Of a stretch of 64,000 nucleotides of DNA, positions 35,601 to 46,700 are shown one piece after another. Below the pieces are notes generated by a model. That model was not told where the DNA came from, ran no database searches, and worked only from the letters and a program-made list of their open reading frames with translations. How positions within the stretch are numbered: the first letter of the stretch is position 1; the number at the start of each line of letters is the position of its first letter. Made by a program: the position numbers and the translations under genes. Origin of the DNA: Colius striatus (Eukaryota > Chordata > Aves > Coliiformes > Coliidae); the NCBI RefSeq assembly GCF_028858725.1, contig NC_084759.1, forward strand, positions 141,030,671 through 141,094,670, given 5' to 3'.

Positions 35601-36600
35601 GAGACAAGAAAACACACATACAGCATGAGTGATTGCTATTTTAAGAATGTACTTTATACAAAATAACCAATCCATATGGAAATAAAATCTACAGACCTCC
35701 AAGGATCAAGCTTTTAAAAAAGTTCTTTAAAAAAATTACCCAACACACAGTATTAAACTAACTATTGAGGTAACTGTCGCTCTTGGGGAACAAAGGTAAT
35801 CAGCAGACCAAGACAAAATATACACAATATAAAAATAAATAGCATTCCCCTTTCCAGTATTGACCAGGAAAGTTCACACAACTTTGCAGCAGCAGGAGAG
35901 AAGAGGATCCATGACACTGTGCTCTACGGGATGGGGAGGGAGGCAAGGGCATGAGCTGGGGCTCCTGGGCACCAGGTGGTGGAGAGGTGCAGGATCTGAG
36001 TCCCTACTGGGGAGAGGAGCACTGGGACAAGCAGCTCCAGCATGAACTCGACTAAGAAATCTGGGCTATCCAATCCAGCCTTTCCTAAATGACACGGGCA
36101 GTTGGCCAGCTCAGTTTCTAACTGAGCTAGAGATGAGCAAGACCAGCCCTTGAGCGTCGGGTCCCACCACCCAACAAAACACCCCAGTCCTGAGCCCCAC
36201 GCAGGTCAGATTCCCCCCACTGAAGGACGCAGGCAAGGGTTGTTTTCACAGTTTGGTGTGGGAAGTCTCTGTCACAGCATTAGCTCACCCTCCCGTTGCC
36301 CTGGGACAGTTTCAACGACTTTACAGGGGCCAGCTTTTAGCCTCCATGGCCCCTAGAACCCTTCCCTGCCCAACAACAACAAAACACAGCAACATAAGAA
36401 CAGCTTCACACAAAAAGAGAAAGGCCTCCGTTTTCTCCTTGTGCCCCCAACAGACAGATTACATTCTTTACAAACTTACAATAATACAAAAAAATTAAAC
36501 CAACCCCAAACCAAACCCAACCCAATGTCACCCAGCTTCAGAAGAATGGATGTAGCGGCATAGGCTCTCCTGCTACCGCCTCCATCAATGCCAAGTCAAG
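35600..36600 (-). other. 3'-UTR-like sequence and distal poly(A) site of a minus-strand transcript
   Basis: Read on the minus strand, this is T-rich sequence typical of a long vertebrate 3' UTR (TATTTATTTTTATATTGTG and similar). It ends with TATAAA at 35658-35653, a variant poly(A) signal, then a strong GT-rich element (plus 35603-35623). No upstream gene other than CECR2 lies on this strand in the window, so it may be the end of an extended CECR2 3' UTR of about 8 kb. It could instead be a separate noncoding transcript. Confidence 0.4.
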
Positions 36601-37541
36601 CAGCAGCCTGTTTCTCCCCTCTCCTCGAGGCATTAAATCAGCGGTGCACTCACAACACGCATCTCTCTTCCACATGCCAGAGCACATGGAATGTGTGGAT
36701 GAAGCTCAACCTTACTAACTTGTTCCCTTCCCTTTCCACTTTCCCAAATACAGAAGCAGCAACCAAATCTCTCCTGGCTATCTAAATCAACCCAAGAGTT
36801 GCTGGGAAGGCAGGAACGTGGCATAGATAAAATGCAGGACCACAGAATGCACCTTGCTTCCCATTCACACTGTGAAGTCCCTCAACGTGTTTCATAGCCA
36901 TCCGCCCCCTGAAACAATGTGGGAAGGTCAAAGTTGCACTGCTGCATGTTATTATTGCTCAGAAAAAATCAGGCAGCAGTGTTCATTGATCTATCAAGGA
37001 AAAGAGGCAACAGTTCTCACAGTTGTACACAGTATATATATTTAACTTGAGCTCCCTTGGAGGTAGACATGCCAGGATCACGTGCAGAAACCCTGCACAG
37101 AGGCCAGGAGCAAATCCTTGTGCTGGTGGAGGGACAGACATTGCCATGCCAGGGTTGCAAACCATGGAGGCACATGAGAGAACATTAGTGAGCCACTGAA
37201 GACACCTTAATTTCATGAGGAGAGTAAATATGTACTCCCCACCTGCTTTCTCTATACATGTGCAGGGGAGACAGCTGGCAAGTTCAACCTTCTGCCTTTC
37301 CACTCAGGTGAGCAGTGAGCTTTCATCTCTGTACTTGACAGCAACCCACCGCAGCAAAGTGAGCAGAGGGAAAGAAACTTGAAAGCTAAGAAGCAAAGAG
37401 AGGGGAAGTGTTGGTTTATGACATAAAAGGGGATCAGAGGACTTTGCAGACTAGAAGTTAAGGTCCAAGCTCCTGTAGCTATTCCTCTGGCTTCAGAAAG
37501 GGAGATCACTCCTCTGATGTTTGTAGGGCACTCTTACTGAT

Positions 37542-37665
37542 TTGAAGGCCAAAGGAGACCCTGATGGCCATCTGGTCTAACTGTGTCCACAATAAGGGGA
37601 ATTTCACCCACACAGAGTCAGTTCCACTTTCATTTAGAAGATATTCCAAGTTACTGCCCTTCTGC
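37542..37665 (-). mobile_element. Ancient CR1-like fragment
   Basis: The run aggccaaaggagaccctgat, ggccatctggtctaac and ggaatttcaccca follows, with many changes, the complement of an old CR1 3' end shared by birds and reptiles. It is highly diverged, so an old insertion. Confidence 0.5.
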
Positions 37666-38305
37666 TAGTTAGCCAAGTGTTTCCAAATGAAACGGGCAAA
37701 GGACAGAGGGACTTGCTAGAGGTGGTGAAAACCCCAACTAATCCTCAATCCTAATGAATCCTTTATCCTCCCTTCCACCAGTGGAGGTAGCTCTTGCTCT
37801 CTCTTGGAGGCACTGTCCACTTGGACACCCACATTTCCAAAAGACGACCTTTGTCATAAGAAATCTAGGCTGCTGCTGCTGCAGACTGAGGAAAAAGCCC
37901 CTCAGTCGATGCAAGGACAGCAGTGTTAAAAGTACAAAGTACTCCACAGTCTCTCATATGCTCCACGTGAGCCAAGGAAGGACAGCAACTAAAAAGGGAA
38001 AGGTACCACACGGCTCGCTACACCTGCACTTCAAAGCTACGTTTGGATGTTACTATGTAGTTTCAGATACATACAAACCCTGTCCTGAATTTCCTTGCCT
38101 AGGGGTGAACCGAAGCTCACTCTTGTCATCCCAGGAGCTCCTGTTCAGAGACAGCTGGAAACGGGTCCCTCCCCAGGTCTTTTTCAGAGAGGGAGGTGGG
38201 CAGCAGAGAGTGAGAACCGGGATGCGTAGTTCATTACGTGCCACTTAAAAGCACTTTCCTTCCGCACGGGCGGCGGGGGTCCTGCCAGGCCCGAATGTGC
38301 TTTAT

Positions 38306-38338
38306 CCCCATCTGTATGTTAAACAGGTACAGATGGGG
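38306..38338. repeat. Perfect 11-bp inverted repeat (hairpin)
   Basis: CCCCATCTGTA (38306-38316) and TACAGATGGGG (38328-38338) are exact reverse complements separated by 11 bases. On the minus strand this lies inside the possible extended CECR2 3' UTR. The stem is too short for a normal microRNA precursor. Confidence 0.9.
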
Positions 38339-40971
38339 AAAGGCTGGAAGGTCAACGTTTGAGATGCTTTCTCAGTTACAATAAGCACACGCTCTTGAAG
38401 CTTTTCACATGGCCTGCAGCTGCAACACTACTTTCACAGCCGGCTGGCTCAACTTCGGCCTTACAGAAAGACTACGGCACTCACACACCTGCTCTGCAAC
38501 CACCAGCGCTGGACTTAAAGCAAAACAGCAATTCTGAAAGAGTAAACTCCTCTACCACCAATTCACCGCAGTAAAAAACTTCTTAAGGGGTAGCTCTGAT
38601 TACAGGCAGATCCAGTTGCACAGCTGCTCTGCAGCAAGGGAAATCAGGGGCAACCACACCATCACCAATTCCCTTGTTTTTCTTCTCCAAGCCACCCCTT
38701 GGGATGGTGCTTCCCCATCACTCGGTTTGGCACCTTCTCTGAAACTCCACAATGCATTTGGCAACGTTATCTCCCTCGGAAAAGGAAAGCAGGACAACGC
38801 CATCAAGAGCAAAGCAACAGCTCTGATTGAACACAGAGTTGCACAGAAGACTGACAGAGATTGGTAGAGCAAGAAAAAAGATTGTTTTCTAATTATACTT
38901 TCCTTTTAAATGGAGAAGTGTTGGGGTGAGAAGCTGCAAGAGAACTGCCTCAGTCAGCAGTATGAAAGACAGCCTCTGTGCCTAGCTTTCAGATAAGACA
39001 TCAAGAAGCTGATAGCTCTCCAAGACCCCGAGAAACCACACTTACAAAAATATACACAGGAGATTTGTTTCAGAAAGTCTGCATGGGAAAGGCATTTGGC
39101 AGACGAGAAAGAATCAGAAGCTCTTCCAAGGAAAGTGTCACTGTGTACTTTAAAGTCACAAATCAAACCAGTTGGGCCTTGAAGCTTCAAATTTGCTTTC
39201 CTCTTTTGTCCTTCCCATTGCAGGCTGGTGCCTTGGATTGCTACTGAGCGGTTTGGTAGGTCACACCACGGAATTTAAAGACTGCAAACTTCTGTCGGAC
39301 ACATCTAAAAAACACCGTGAAGCCTCAGTGACTGGCTTTCTCAAAATACTTAATTGAGTTGCCAGGGCCTGTAGGACTTAAGATGCCCAAAGTTTCCAGA
39401 GTCTCGGGGGAGTTTATACAATGGCATGTATGATGGCAATTGAATGTCTTGGGAGCCTAGGAACATGACAGACCACTTGTGAAGGAGGAGGCGGTGGTGA
39501 AAGCAAAAGGGTAAAAAGCCAGAGTAGTGTACAAATCTCTACTGAGAATACTGGAAATTTTTGGCATGCTCAAGCGTGGTCACCATCATACTTGTTCTAT
39601 GTATTATAGAGTCTCATTTAATGTGAAATCTGTAATTCTAACAAAACATATCTCTGAACAGGAAAAGTAATAGCTACAGGAAACTTTGCTTGCTGAAAAA
39701 GGACCGACTGTGAATACATTATAATACAAAAATGCTGGGAGATGAGAAAGAGGGCATCAACCAGAGTCCAGAATTTCCCTGTATTCTGTTAAAATGTCAT
39801 TTAAGATAGCAACACAAGTATGGCACTTCCAAGCCAGGATATTTTAAAATGCAGCTACATTTCTCCTTCACTGTATGCCAACCCATAGCAAAAAGTACCA
39901 CTAAACCCCTTCTTAAACCTGTCTCTTTCACAGTACCTACAAAGCAGCCCTGCCCAGCACAGGTTGGGAAACCATAAACTACAAAATCATAAGTTTCTGC
40001 TTCTCTGTCTACATTTCCACTGGTGTTTCGCCCCAGCAATCCACTCTCAGCCCCTTGCCCCATGAAGGGTATCAATTTTGCTCAGATTGTGCCTAGTGAG
40101 GTAGAGCTGTGGTTTTTGGGGCACCCCTAGATGTCATCAGAAAAAGTAAAACACAAAAAAAAAACCCACAAACAAAAAACCAACCAAACACTTACGAACA
40201 AAGCATTTGAAAGTCTGGAAACTCCCAGCTAAGGTTCTGCAAGCAGCTCTCTCAGCATGCCCTGTCCTCAGGATAGCTTAGCTATAGTTCTCCCAATGCT
40301 ATATTAGTACTTTTCTAACATAAACCATATGTCCTCACAACAGCAGCTTGTTAGTCACTTTAATAAGAATTACTGACTACATCAAAAGCCATTTACCTAG
40401 AAACCCTCCCAGGAGGAGTCAGCTTCACTATTCTGTTTTGTGAATTTTGCGTTATGTCAGGTAAGGGATAATTACCCTCACGTCACACACCCCAGATAGG
40501 ATCCTCAGGGTGTCTGGCACTGTCTGACACTCCACTACACTCACCAGGCAGACCACAAGCAATTCTTACATATTTTTCTTTCTCCCCTGTTTTGATCTGG
40601 GCTCGGCAGCCATCCAGATACCATGATCGCTAGTGTCAGTTCCAGCTGAAGGCCAAGGGTGCTTCAGCTTGGTTGGGGGTTTTTTATAGCTTCTGAAAAA
40701 AGTCCTGTTCCACAAAGTTTGCAATGAGCTGAATGAAAGGCACTTCAAATATCTGGGTAGCTCTCTGTGATACAGAAGACACAGGCTAAAGTATGGCAGG
40801 GGCTGTTTGCAGAATCTACATTTGTATTTCCCAAACTTTGAATACTTTGCTACAAGTTACATTTTACAGTTCCTCAATTTTTAAATGTGCTATTTAAAAT
40901 TATTTTTATATCTACAATGAACTTAAGGTTGCTTTAAAAGCAGAAGCAACTGTGTTTTCATTTGTGGATGG

Positions 40972-40977
40972 TTTATT
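40972..40977 (-). terminator. CECR2: Candidate middle poly(A) signal of CECR2
   Basis: AATAAA on the minus strand in an AT-rich context, followed by CA and then GTTGCTTCTGCTTTT as a possible downstream element. Its use would give a 3' UTR of about 2.75 kb. Confidence 0.4.
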
Positions 40978-43239
40978 GTCTTGAAGAGCAGTTCCACTTG
41001 CACAGTTTTTCATAAATCCCTACTACTGCTTCAGTACCTCCATTAGGTGAAGGATCTAGACCTGCATATCCAAGCAACTGGGGCACTTCTAAAAATCCAC
41101 TGCCAGCTGATAAGCCAGCAGCAGACCCTCAGATCTGGGACAAATTTGGATGAGCTGTAGCATAATGCTCTTGGCTGGGAAGAACGATACTTGTTTCTCA
41201 GTCAAAGGACAACTTTTGGGTCATCTGTTGCGGTTTACACCAATCTACCAGTGACAATCGTTCCCTGACAGATGAATGTAAGTTAAAAACCCAAACACAA
41301 ACATATCTCTCTTCCATAATGTGATGGCATCTATAGATAGATACTGTAAGTAATTCACATTCTATTGAAGTCTTTCTTTGCAGAGGAGCTAGCTCTATAG
41401 TCCACAGGCAGCTACAGTTCACAGCAGCTATAGTTCACAGGCCAGTTGCAGCAGTGGATAAGAACTGTGTTTATGAACATGCTTGTGGGAATAGCATGAA
41501 GAAGTTTCAACACCTATTAGGTTTGGAAAATGCCTTGGCCCTACATAGCTCAGCAGAGCAAAAGTGCAGTAGCAACAGAACAGTGAGACTCATTGGTAAG
41601 AGAGGACTAATGCAGCAGTCCTTTCTTGTTCTATTTCAAGAAAGAATATTTCTCACCTTTTAGGCTTTGTGTGCTTCCAAAAACTTAAGACAGAAAGAGT
41701 AATGGCTCAGTCACATACCATTTGCTCAAACAGCTTTGCCAGCACATGGTAGATCTACCTAGCAGGACGAAGGTGGTGTGGCTCTGTGTGCTAGAGCAAT
41801 CCAGCTAGAGAAACAGGTGATGGCACCATCCAAGACAACCAAGCAGCCAGAAAAATTCTTCAGAAACCCAGAGACGAAGATTCTCCCCTAGCTGGTGCCG
41901 CAGACTGAAGGGCATGCTGCTCTGTCCTCGCTGCTGCTGACCCTTCTGCTTGTGCTAGCACATCTTGTCCAATGCATTTGCACATCCTGCTTTTAATCAA
42001 CCTCCTGTCCTCCAGGGCAACAAGCAGCTTGCCCTAGGGCTGTGGTCCCAGCAGATCTTGGCACTTAGCAACTCCACCTTGTTTAAACCCAGCTCCCCTC
42101 AAGAATAATCGCTGTATTTCCTTGCTAGGTTTAAGATATTGATAAACATCTGCAGATGAGATTCCTACTGAACCCAACCCTCTATCAAATTCACATTTGA
42201 ATGTCAGTATTTAGTGAAGAACTGGCACACAGGGGTTCCCCTGTGCAGTACTGCAACTGGTGAGGAAAACCCCTGCAGACTGCCCCACAGCCTCTGAGGG
42301 AAGCTGCCACCAGCCCTGTAGGCCTTGCTGCTATGGCATCAATGATGGCAAAGTTAAACCAAGGCAAATCAAGCACGTGGCTCTCTTGTCCCTCACAACC
42401 CCCTAGCCATGCCACCTCAACATTTGATTTCAAATCAGTGCTTTCTGATTCACCTGCAACTTGAAAACACCAAATCCAACTCCACTGGCCAATAAACATC
42501 TCACGTTGCAGCAAACCAACCGTTCCCCTAAAGCAGCCTCATGTTCTTCCGCCACAGGCAATCGAGTGGTCAGGAACCACAGGGTACTTCATGCTTCGCT
42601 GCTGCTAAGAAGTGAACACAATACACAGGGCAAGAAAGGTGGGGACTTGGCTCCACTCCTTGGGCAACAGGGAAGTACAGGTTTGCACAATATTTGTTCT
42701 ATTGGATGGGTGCTGCTCTACCGGTTTCACCAAAAGAAGTCTTAACACGGCCATTTATGCCATTTTCTGTTTTGCAGAGCATACATTTCTCCTATCAGAA
42801 AAGCAGGGAGAAGGGTACTAAACTAGCAGAAGGGACAATGCCATGAGTGTCCTGTCCTGGTTTCAATTCGTGGTCCTAGTTTCCTTGTTCCCCCCATGAC
42901 GATAGGAGCTGGAAGTGCACTCAGGCCCTGGATCCAGAGGGGCAGAGGTGGGAGTGAGAGGGGAAAGAGGAAGAAGACAAGTGAAAGACGAGGACACATT
43001 ATGTTCCTGAGCGATTCCTGCTATTAAGCCAAGCAACCATCGGGTCGTGTCTCAGTTGCAGAGGACAGGAAGGAGGACAGAAAATCATCCATCACACGTT
43101 TCCTCACCTTTCCTCACTCCCCCCAAACCCTCACCCTATCCTGAAAGATTTCAGTGTGATATGATTGTAAACAGTTAAGGATTTCTCCAGTGCTAAGCCC
43201 ACTACAAGCTGGGCCCACCCCCTCCCCCATTATGTACAA

Positions 43240-43715
43240 TACATTCACCAACAACAGAAATTTATTTAAAAAGGCAACAGGTTAAATTCTGTAAACTGGA
43301 TCCAGCTCCAAAACACACACGTTAATACTACAAGTAAAATTCCATCATCGTCCTCTTCCACCCTGAAAAATATACCTGAGTTTAGCAGTCAATGACAGTT
43401 TCCGCCCCCACCCCAGCCCTCCCCACCCAAAAAAAAACCCCCCTCAAACCCTGAATGAGATGCAGACTCCGGTCAGGGAAAGCCACTCGTTGGCGATGCT
43501 GGCCCTGTGGTGGTGAGCCAGCTGCTCGGCTGGCTGGAGCCCGGCACCGCTCCACGGTTCCAACACAAAAGCCGTCACGGCACCGTGTTCCACGGACCCA
43601 GGAAGCTACATGCTGCTCGGGTGAGGGGAGAGGGGGAGGAAGGCCTGCCCCTCCTCCTCCTCCTTGTCCAAATCACGCGTGGCTTTCGTCTTCATGAGGT
43701 CCTTCCTTCCTTGAA
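43240..43715 (-). terminator. CECR2: CECR2 proximal 3' UTR and poly(A) signal
   Basis: The UTR begins directly after the CECR2 stop codon. AATAAA on the minus strand lies at 43266-43261, followed by a T/G-rich stretch (TGTTGTTGGTGAATGTATTG), a classical downstream element. This would give a short 3' UTR of about 470 bases. The first part of the UTR contains a run of GAG repeats (plus ctcctcctcc, about 43647-43660). Confidence 0.6.
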
Positions 43716-43721
43716 CTAGCT
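43716..43721 (-). CDS. CECR2: CECR2 last coding exon (Ser and stop)
   Basis: After the acceptor cttccag the reading frame is AGC TAG, so the protein ends in PLDQS as in mammals. The exon is otherwise 3' UTR. Another frame stays open for about 37 codons past the stop, but no splice phase reaches it. Confidence 0.9.
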   Translation of the reverse strand, partial: S

Positions 43722-46700
43722 CTGGAAGAGGAAGAATAAGAGTTGGAGGCTTTAACCAGCAGCTTTAGAAAGGAGAAGCCACAAGATTGCATGCGATCGG
43801 TTCAAAGCTAGCACTATTGAGCTGTCTAGGCTATGTCTTACAGCCAGCACCCCCATCTCCCTCTGCACAGCAGTAGCTCATTTCCCAGCCTCCTCCAGTC
43901 CTTCCCACTCTCATCAAACATGTCACTCCTTTAACCAGCGGGAAGAGGAAGACTTGCATTTCAATTCTGCACTCTCCAGCAGCCCTTACTTGATCCAGAG
44001 GCAACGCTGATGGTTTTTGTGACGTCAAATCTTCCCGGGACATGGTTGCTGTAGGCATCTTCGGGAAGGCAACTTGAGCCTGATGCATTTGCATTCTGGA
44101 GCCAGGTTGAACGGAGAGAGTTTTAGCACATGAACATCAAGAGCAAATCCCCTCTACTTCACTGAATGCACACACACAGCATTCACATGCAAGCATGCGT
44201 CTCGTGTATTCTTCTTTCTGGCTTTCCCCCAAAACACAACCTTTAATCCACGCCACTCCTCAAATGGCTTAGTTGTAAGACACACTCCCTGAATACTAGA
44301 AGAAGGACTGCTGTGCTGGGACCATGACAGAACAGTAACATTCAAAACATATTTATAAACTCTGAACAGGGAATTTTTGGAGCAGCAGAATTTTCCACTT
44401 GGGAATAAACTGTGGTATGTGCAATCTGAGCGAGAAGCAAATTTCTGTGAGGAAAATTTAAGGCAGAGAGGAAGGGAAAAGCAAGAGGACGGGAAAAAGG
44501 GGGCAACATTAAAGGAGTTCATAACACGGGGCTCACTTCCACTTCTTAGCTACCCTGCCCCACTATGACAAAGAGGCAATAAGAAACTTGCTTAGAAAAT
44601 GGCAAGAGGTCATTTGATTAAGAAATGCACAACCCTGGATGACACATTAAGTAAACACTATCACATAAAACAAAACACTGTGTGCGGATGGATGGGACAG
44701 GCTAATAGGTCTCCATCATAGCGGTTGCTACTTGTTTTAAGGAGCTGCAGCAAGACTCTCTCCAGTTTAAGAGACCTCTTACTACAAGGGTCTAAGAGTC
44801 ACCTGTTAGCCTTTTGTCTTCATTTGCCATCCTCTCTGACTTCAAGCCGTATCCTTTTGAGCCATCTAGCACTTATCGTCACCCAGGCATCATCCCCCCC
44901 TCCCACCTTGCCTTCTCGCAGAAAACGTGATCTTACCCCGAGGGTCTATACAAGTCCTGGGGTGGCCCCCCCATGCCACCTCCACTGCCTCTCTGTTCCA
45001 TCAGCAAGGCCTGAAAGTGGCCTATGTTCTCCTCTCGGCAGCGGTACAGGGGTCCCTCCTGAGAGAGGCCATTAGCCTGGCCAGAGGCCGGATGATGAGA
45101 CAGGTGAGCATTCATGGGTGATCCGTATGTCCTGGGCTGGAAATGACTGGTGGGATGTCGGGACGCATAAGGAGAGCCAGTCTGTAGCATCACCCCATGG
45201 GGAGGGAAAGCTGAGGGGCCGAATCCCATTCCTGAGCCCAGGTGTGGTGGAGGAGCTCCGTAGAGGAACTCCCCCGCTGCCACCGAGCTTTGCCTCTTCG
45301 TGGCTGCGTTGTGGTTGTCCAAGTCAAGGAACTCTTTGGGACTCTCTGGTCTTTCCTGGGACTCCTCAGACTTCTCCTCTTCAGGCCCCAGCTCCTGCCC
45401 ATCGCTTGGAGAAACCTCTTTGGCACTTGCTACGTCCATGCGGCTGGGAGAGGCCAAGGCGGCACTCAGTGCCTCGCAGCCCTGCAAGCTGCTGGCAGAC
45501 CCCCGGTCCGGGAAAGGGGGTCTGGCCAGGGGCGGGTGGGCAGTGGGGTGCCCGCTGGGGCTGGCCTGGGGGTGCAGAGGCCTCTGCCAGTCCGAGTAGC
45601 CCTGTGGACAAGCATAGTAGGGTGGTCGCTGGTAGTGGTGGTAGGAAGGCTGAGGCTGTGGCTGGTAGGGGTACGGCATGCCCTGGGGGGGCCGATACCG
45701 GGGCAACACACCGGGATGGGTGCTGCTCGGCTGGAAGCCCCGTGAGGGAAAATGCTGGGGGTGGGAGGCAGGAGGAGGTGGCTTCCCCCCCATCATGGGG
45801 CCAAACCCCTGCAGTCCCGGGTTGATGTGGTATCGCCCCGCTGAATTCGGGTATTCCAGACCGGGCATGTAGAGAGGATGGAACTGGTTGGGGGCAGCCC
45901 CCATGGAACCAGCATCCACACTGGGGAGGGTGGTGCCCTGCCCCATGCAAGGTACAGCTGCTTCGGGCAGCGCCTTCCCCCCGCTGCAGAGGGGCTTCTC
46001 CAGCACGTTGGCAGATAGCCCCTTCCCCTCAGCGCTGCCCACCGGCCCCTCGCCTGCCGCCCCGTTCTCAGGCAGGGGAACTCCTCTCTCAGAGGCGGGT
46101 ACCAGGTCCCTCATGCAGCCTGGGCCGCTGGTGTAGCCGCTCTCTGCTGGCCACGCGCCTTTGCCCTGCCCCGCCTTCAGGTCGCTCTTCACGCCAGAGC
46201 TGTCCCCCTCCCCATCCAGGGGCAAGGCACGCCTGGTGCACTCCATGGGCAGCGGGGGCTTGGGATGAGGTAGGAGTTTGGCGTAGGCCCCGTCGGGAAT
46301 GCTGATGCACTGAGCCTTCTCCTCCACGCCTGTCGGTGGCTCCACTGGAAAGAGAGAGGGAAAAAGTCACACCTCAGTCTAATTTCGGAAATAGTTCCTT
46401 CCCATCTGACCCATACACACACTTTCTCATGCTCACTCAAAACACAAATGCCAAAGAGTAATTCCTGACAGCTCAACCAGGTCTACCAAAGTAGCCACTC
46501 AGCATCCTCTTCTGCTGCTGACCCAAAGCTGCCGGTCAGTTCTGACCGACAGCTCCCTAACATCTGGATGGAAAAAGCATCCCACTTGTGTGCAAATGGA
46601 AGACAAAAAAAGAGTAACTTTCTAAAGTCATGAAAGTCCTTCTATCCTAAGGACTCCAAAGCCTACAACACCCTGTCCTCTACACAAACTTCTCTACAGG

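Noticed and set aside
36540-36660. Short minus-strand frame ending GEPMPLHPFF stop, considered as the 3' end of a missing neighbour such as SLC25A18
   Set aside because: It does not match the carrier C-terminus and has no upstream carrier exon.
42191-42514. 107-codon minus-strand frame in the CECR2 3' UTR region
   Set aside because: No recognisable family, no start context and no splice support; a chance frame in likely UTR.
43605-43721. Alternative 37-codon extension of CECR2 in its last exon
   Set aside because: The exon phase places AGC TAG directly after the junction, which agrees with the known PLDQS end; no alternative donor brings the other frame in.
45118-45825. 235-codon plus-strand frame
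   Set aside because: Antisense to the CECR2 proline-rich exon, whose minus-strand frame matches the known protein and splices correctly.
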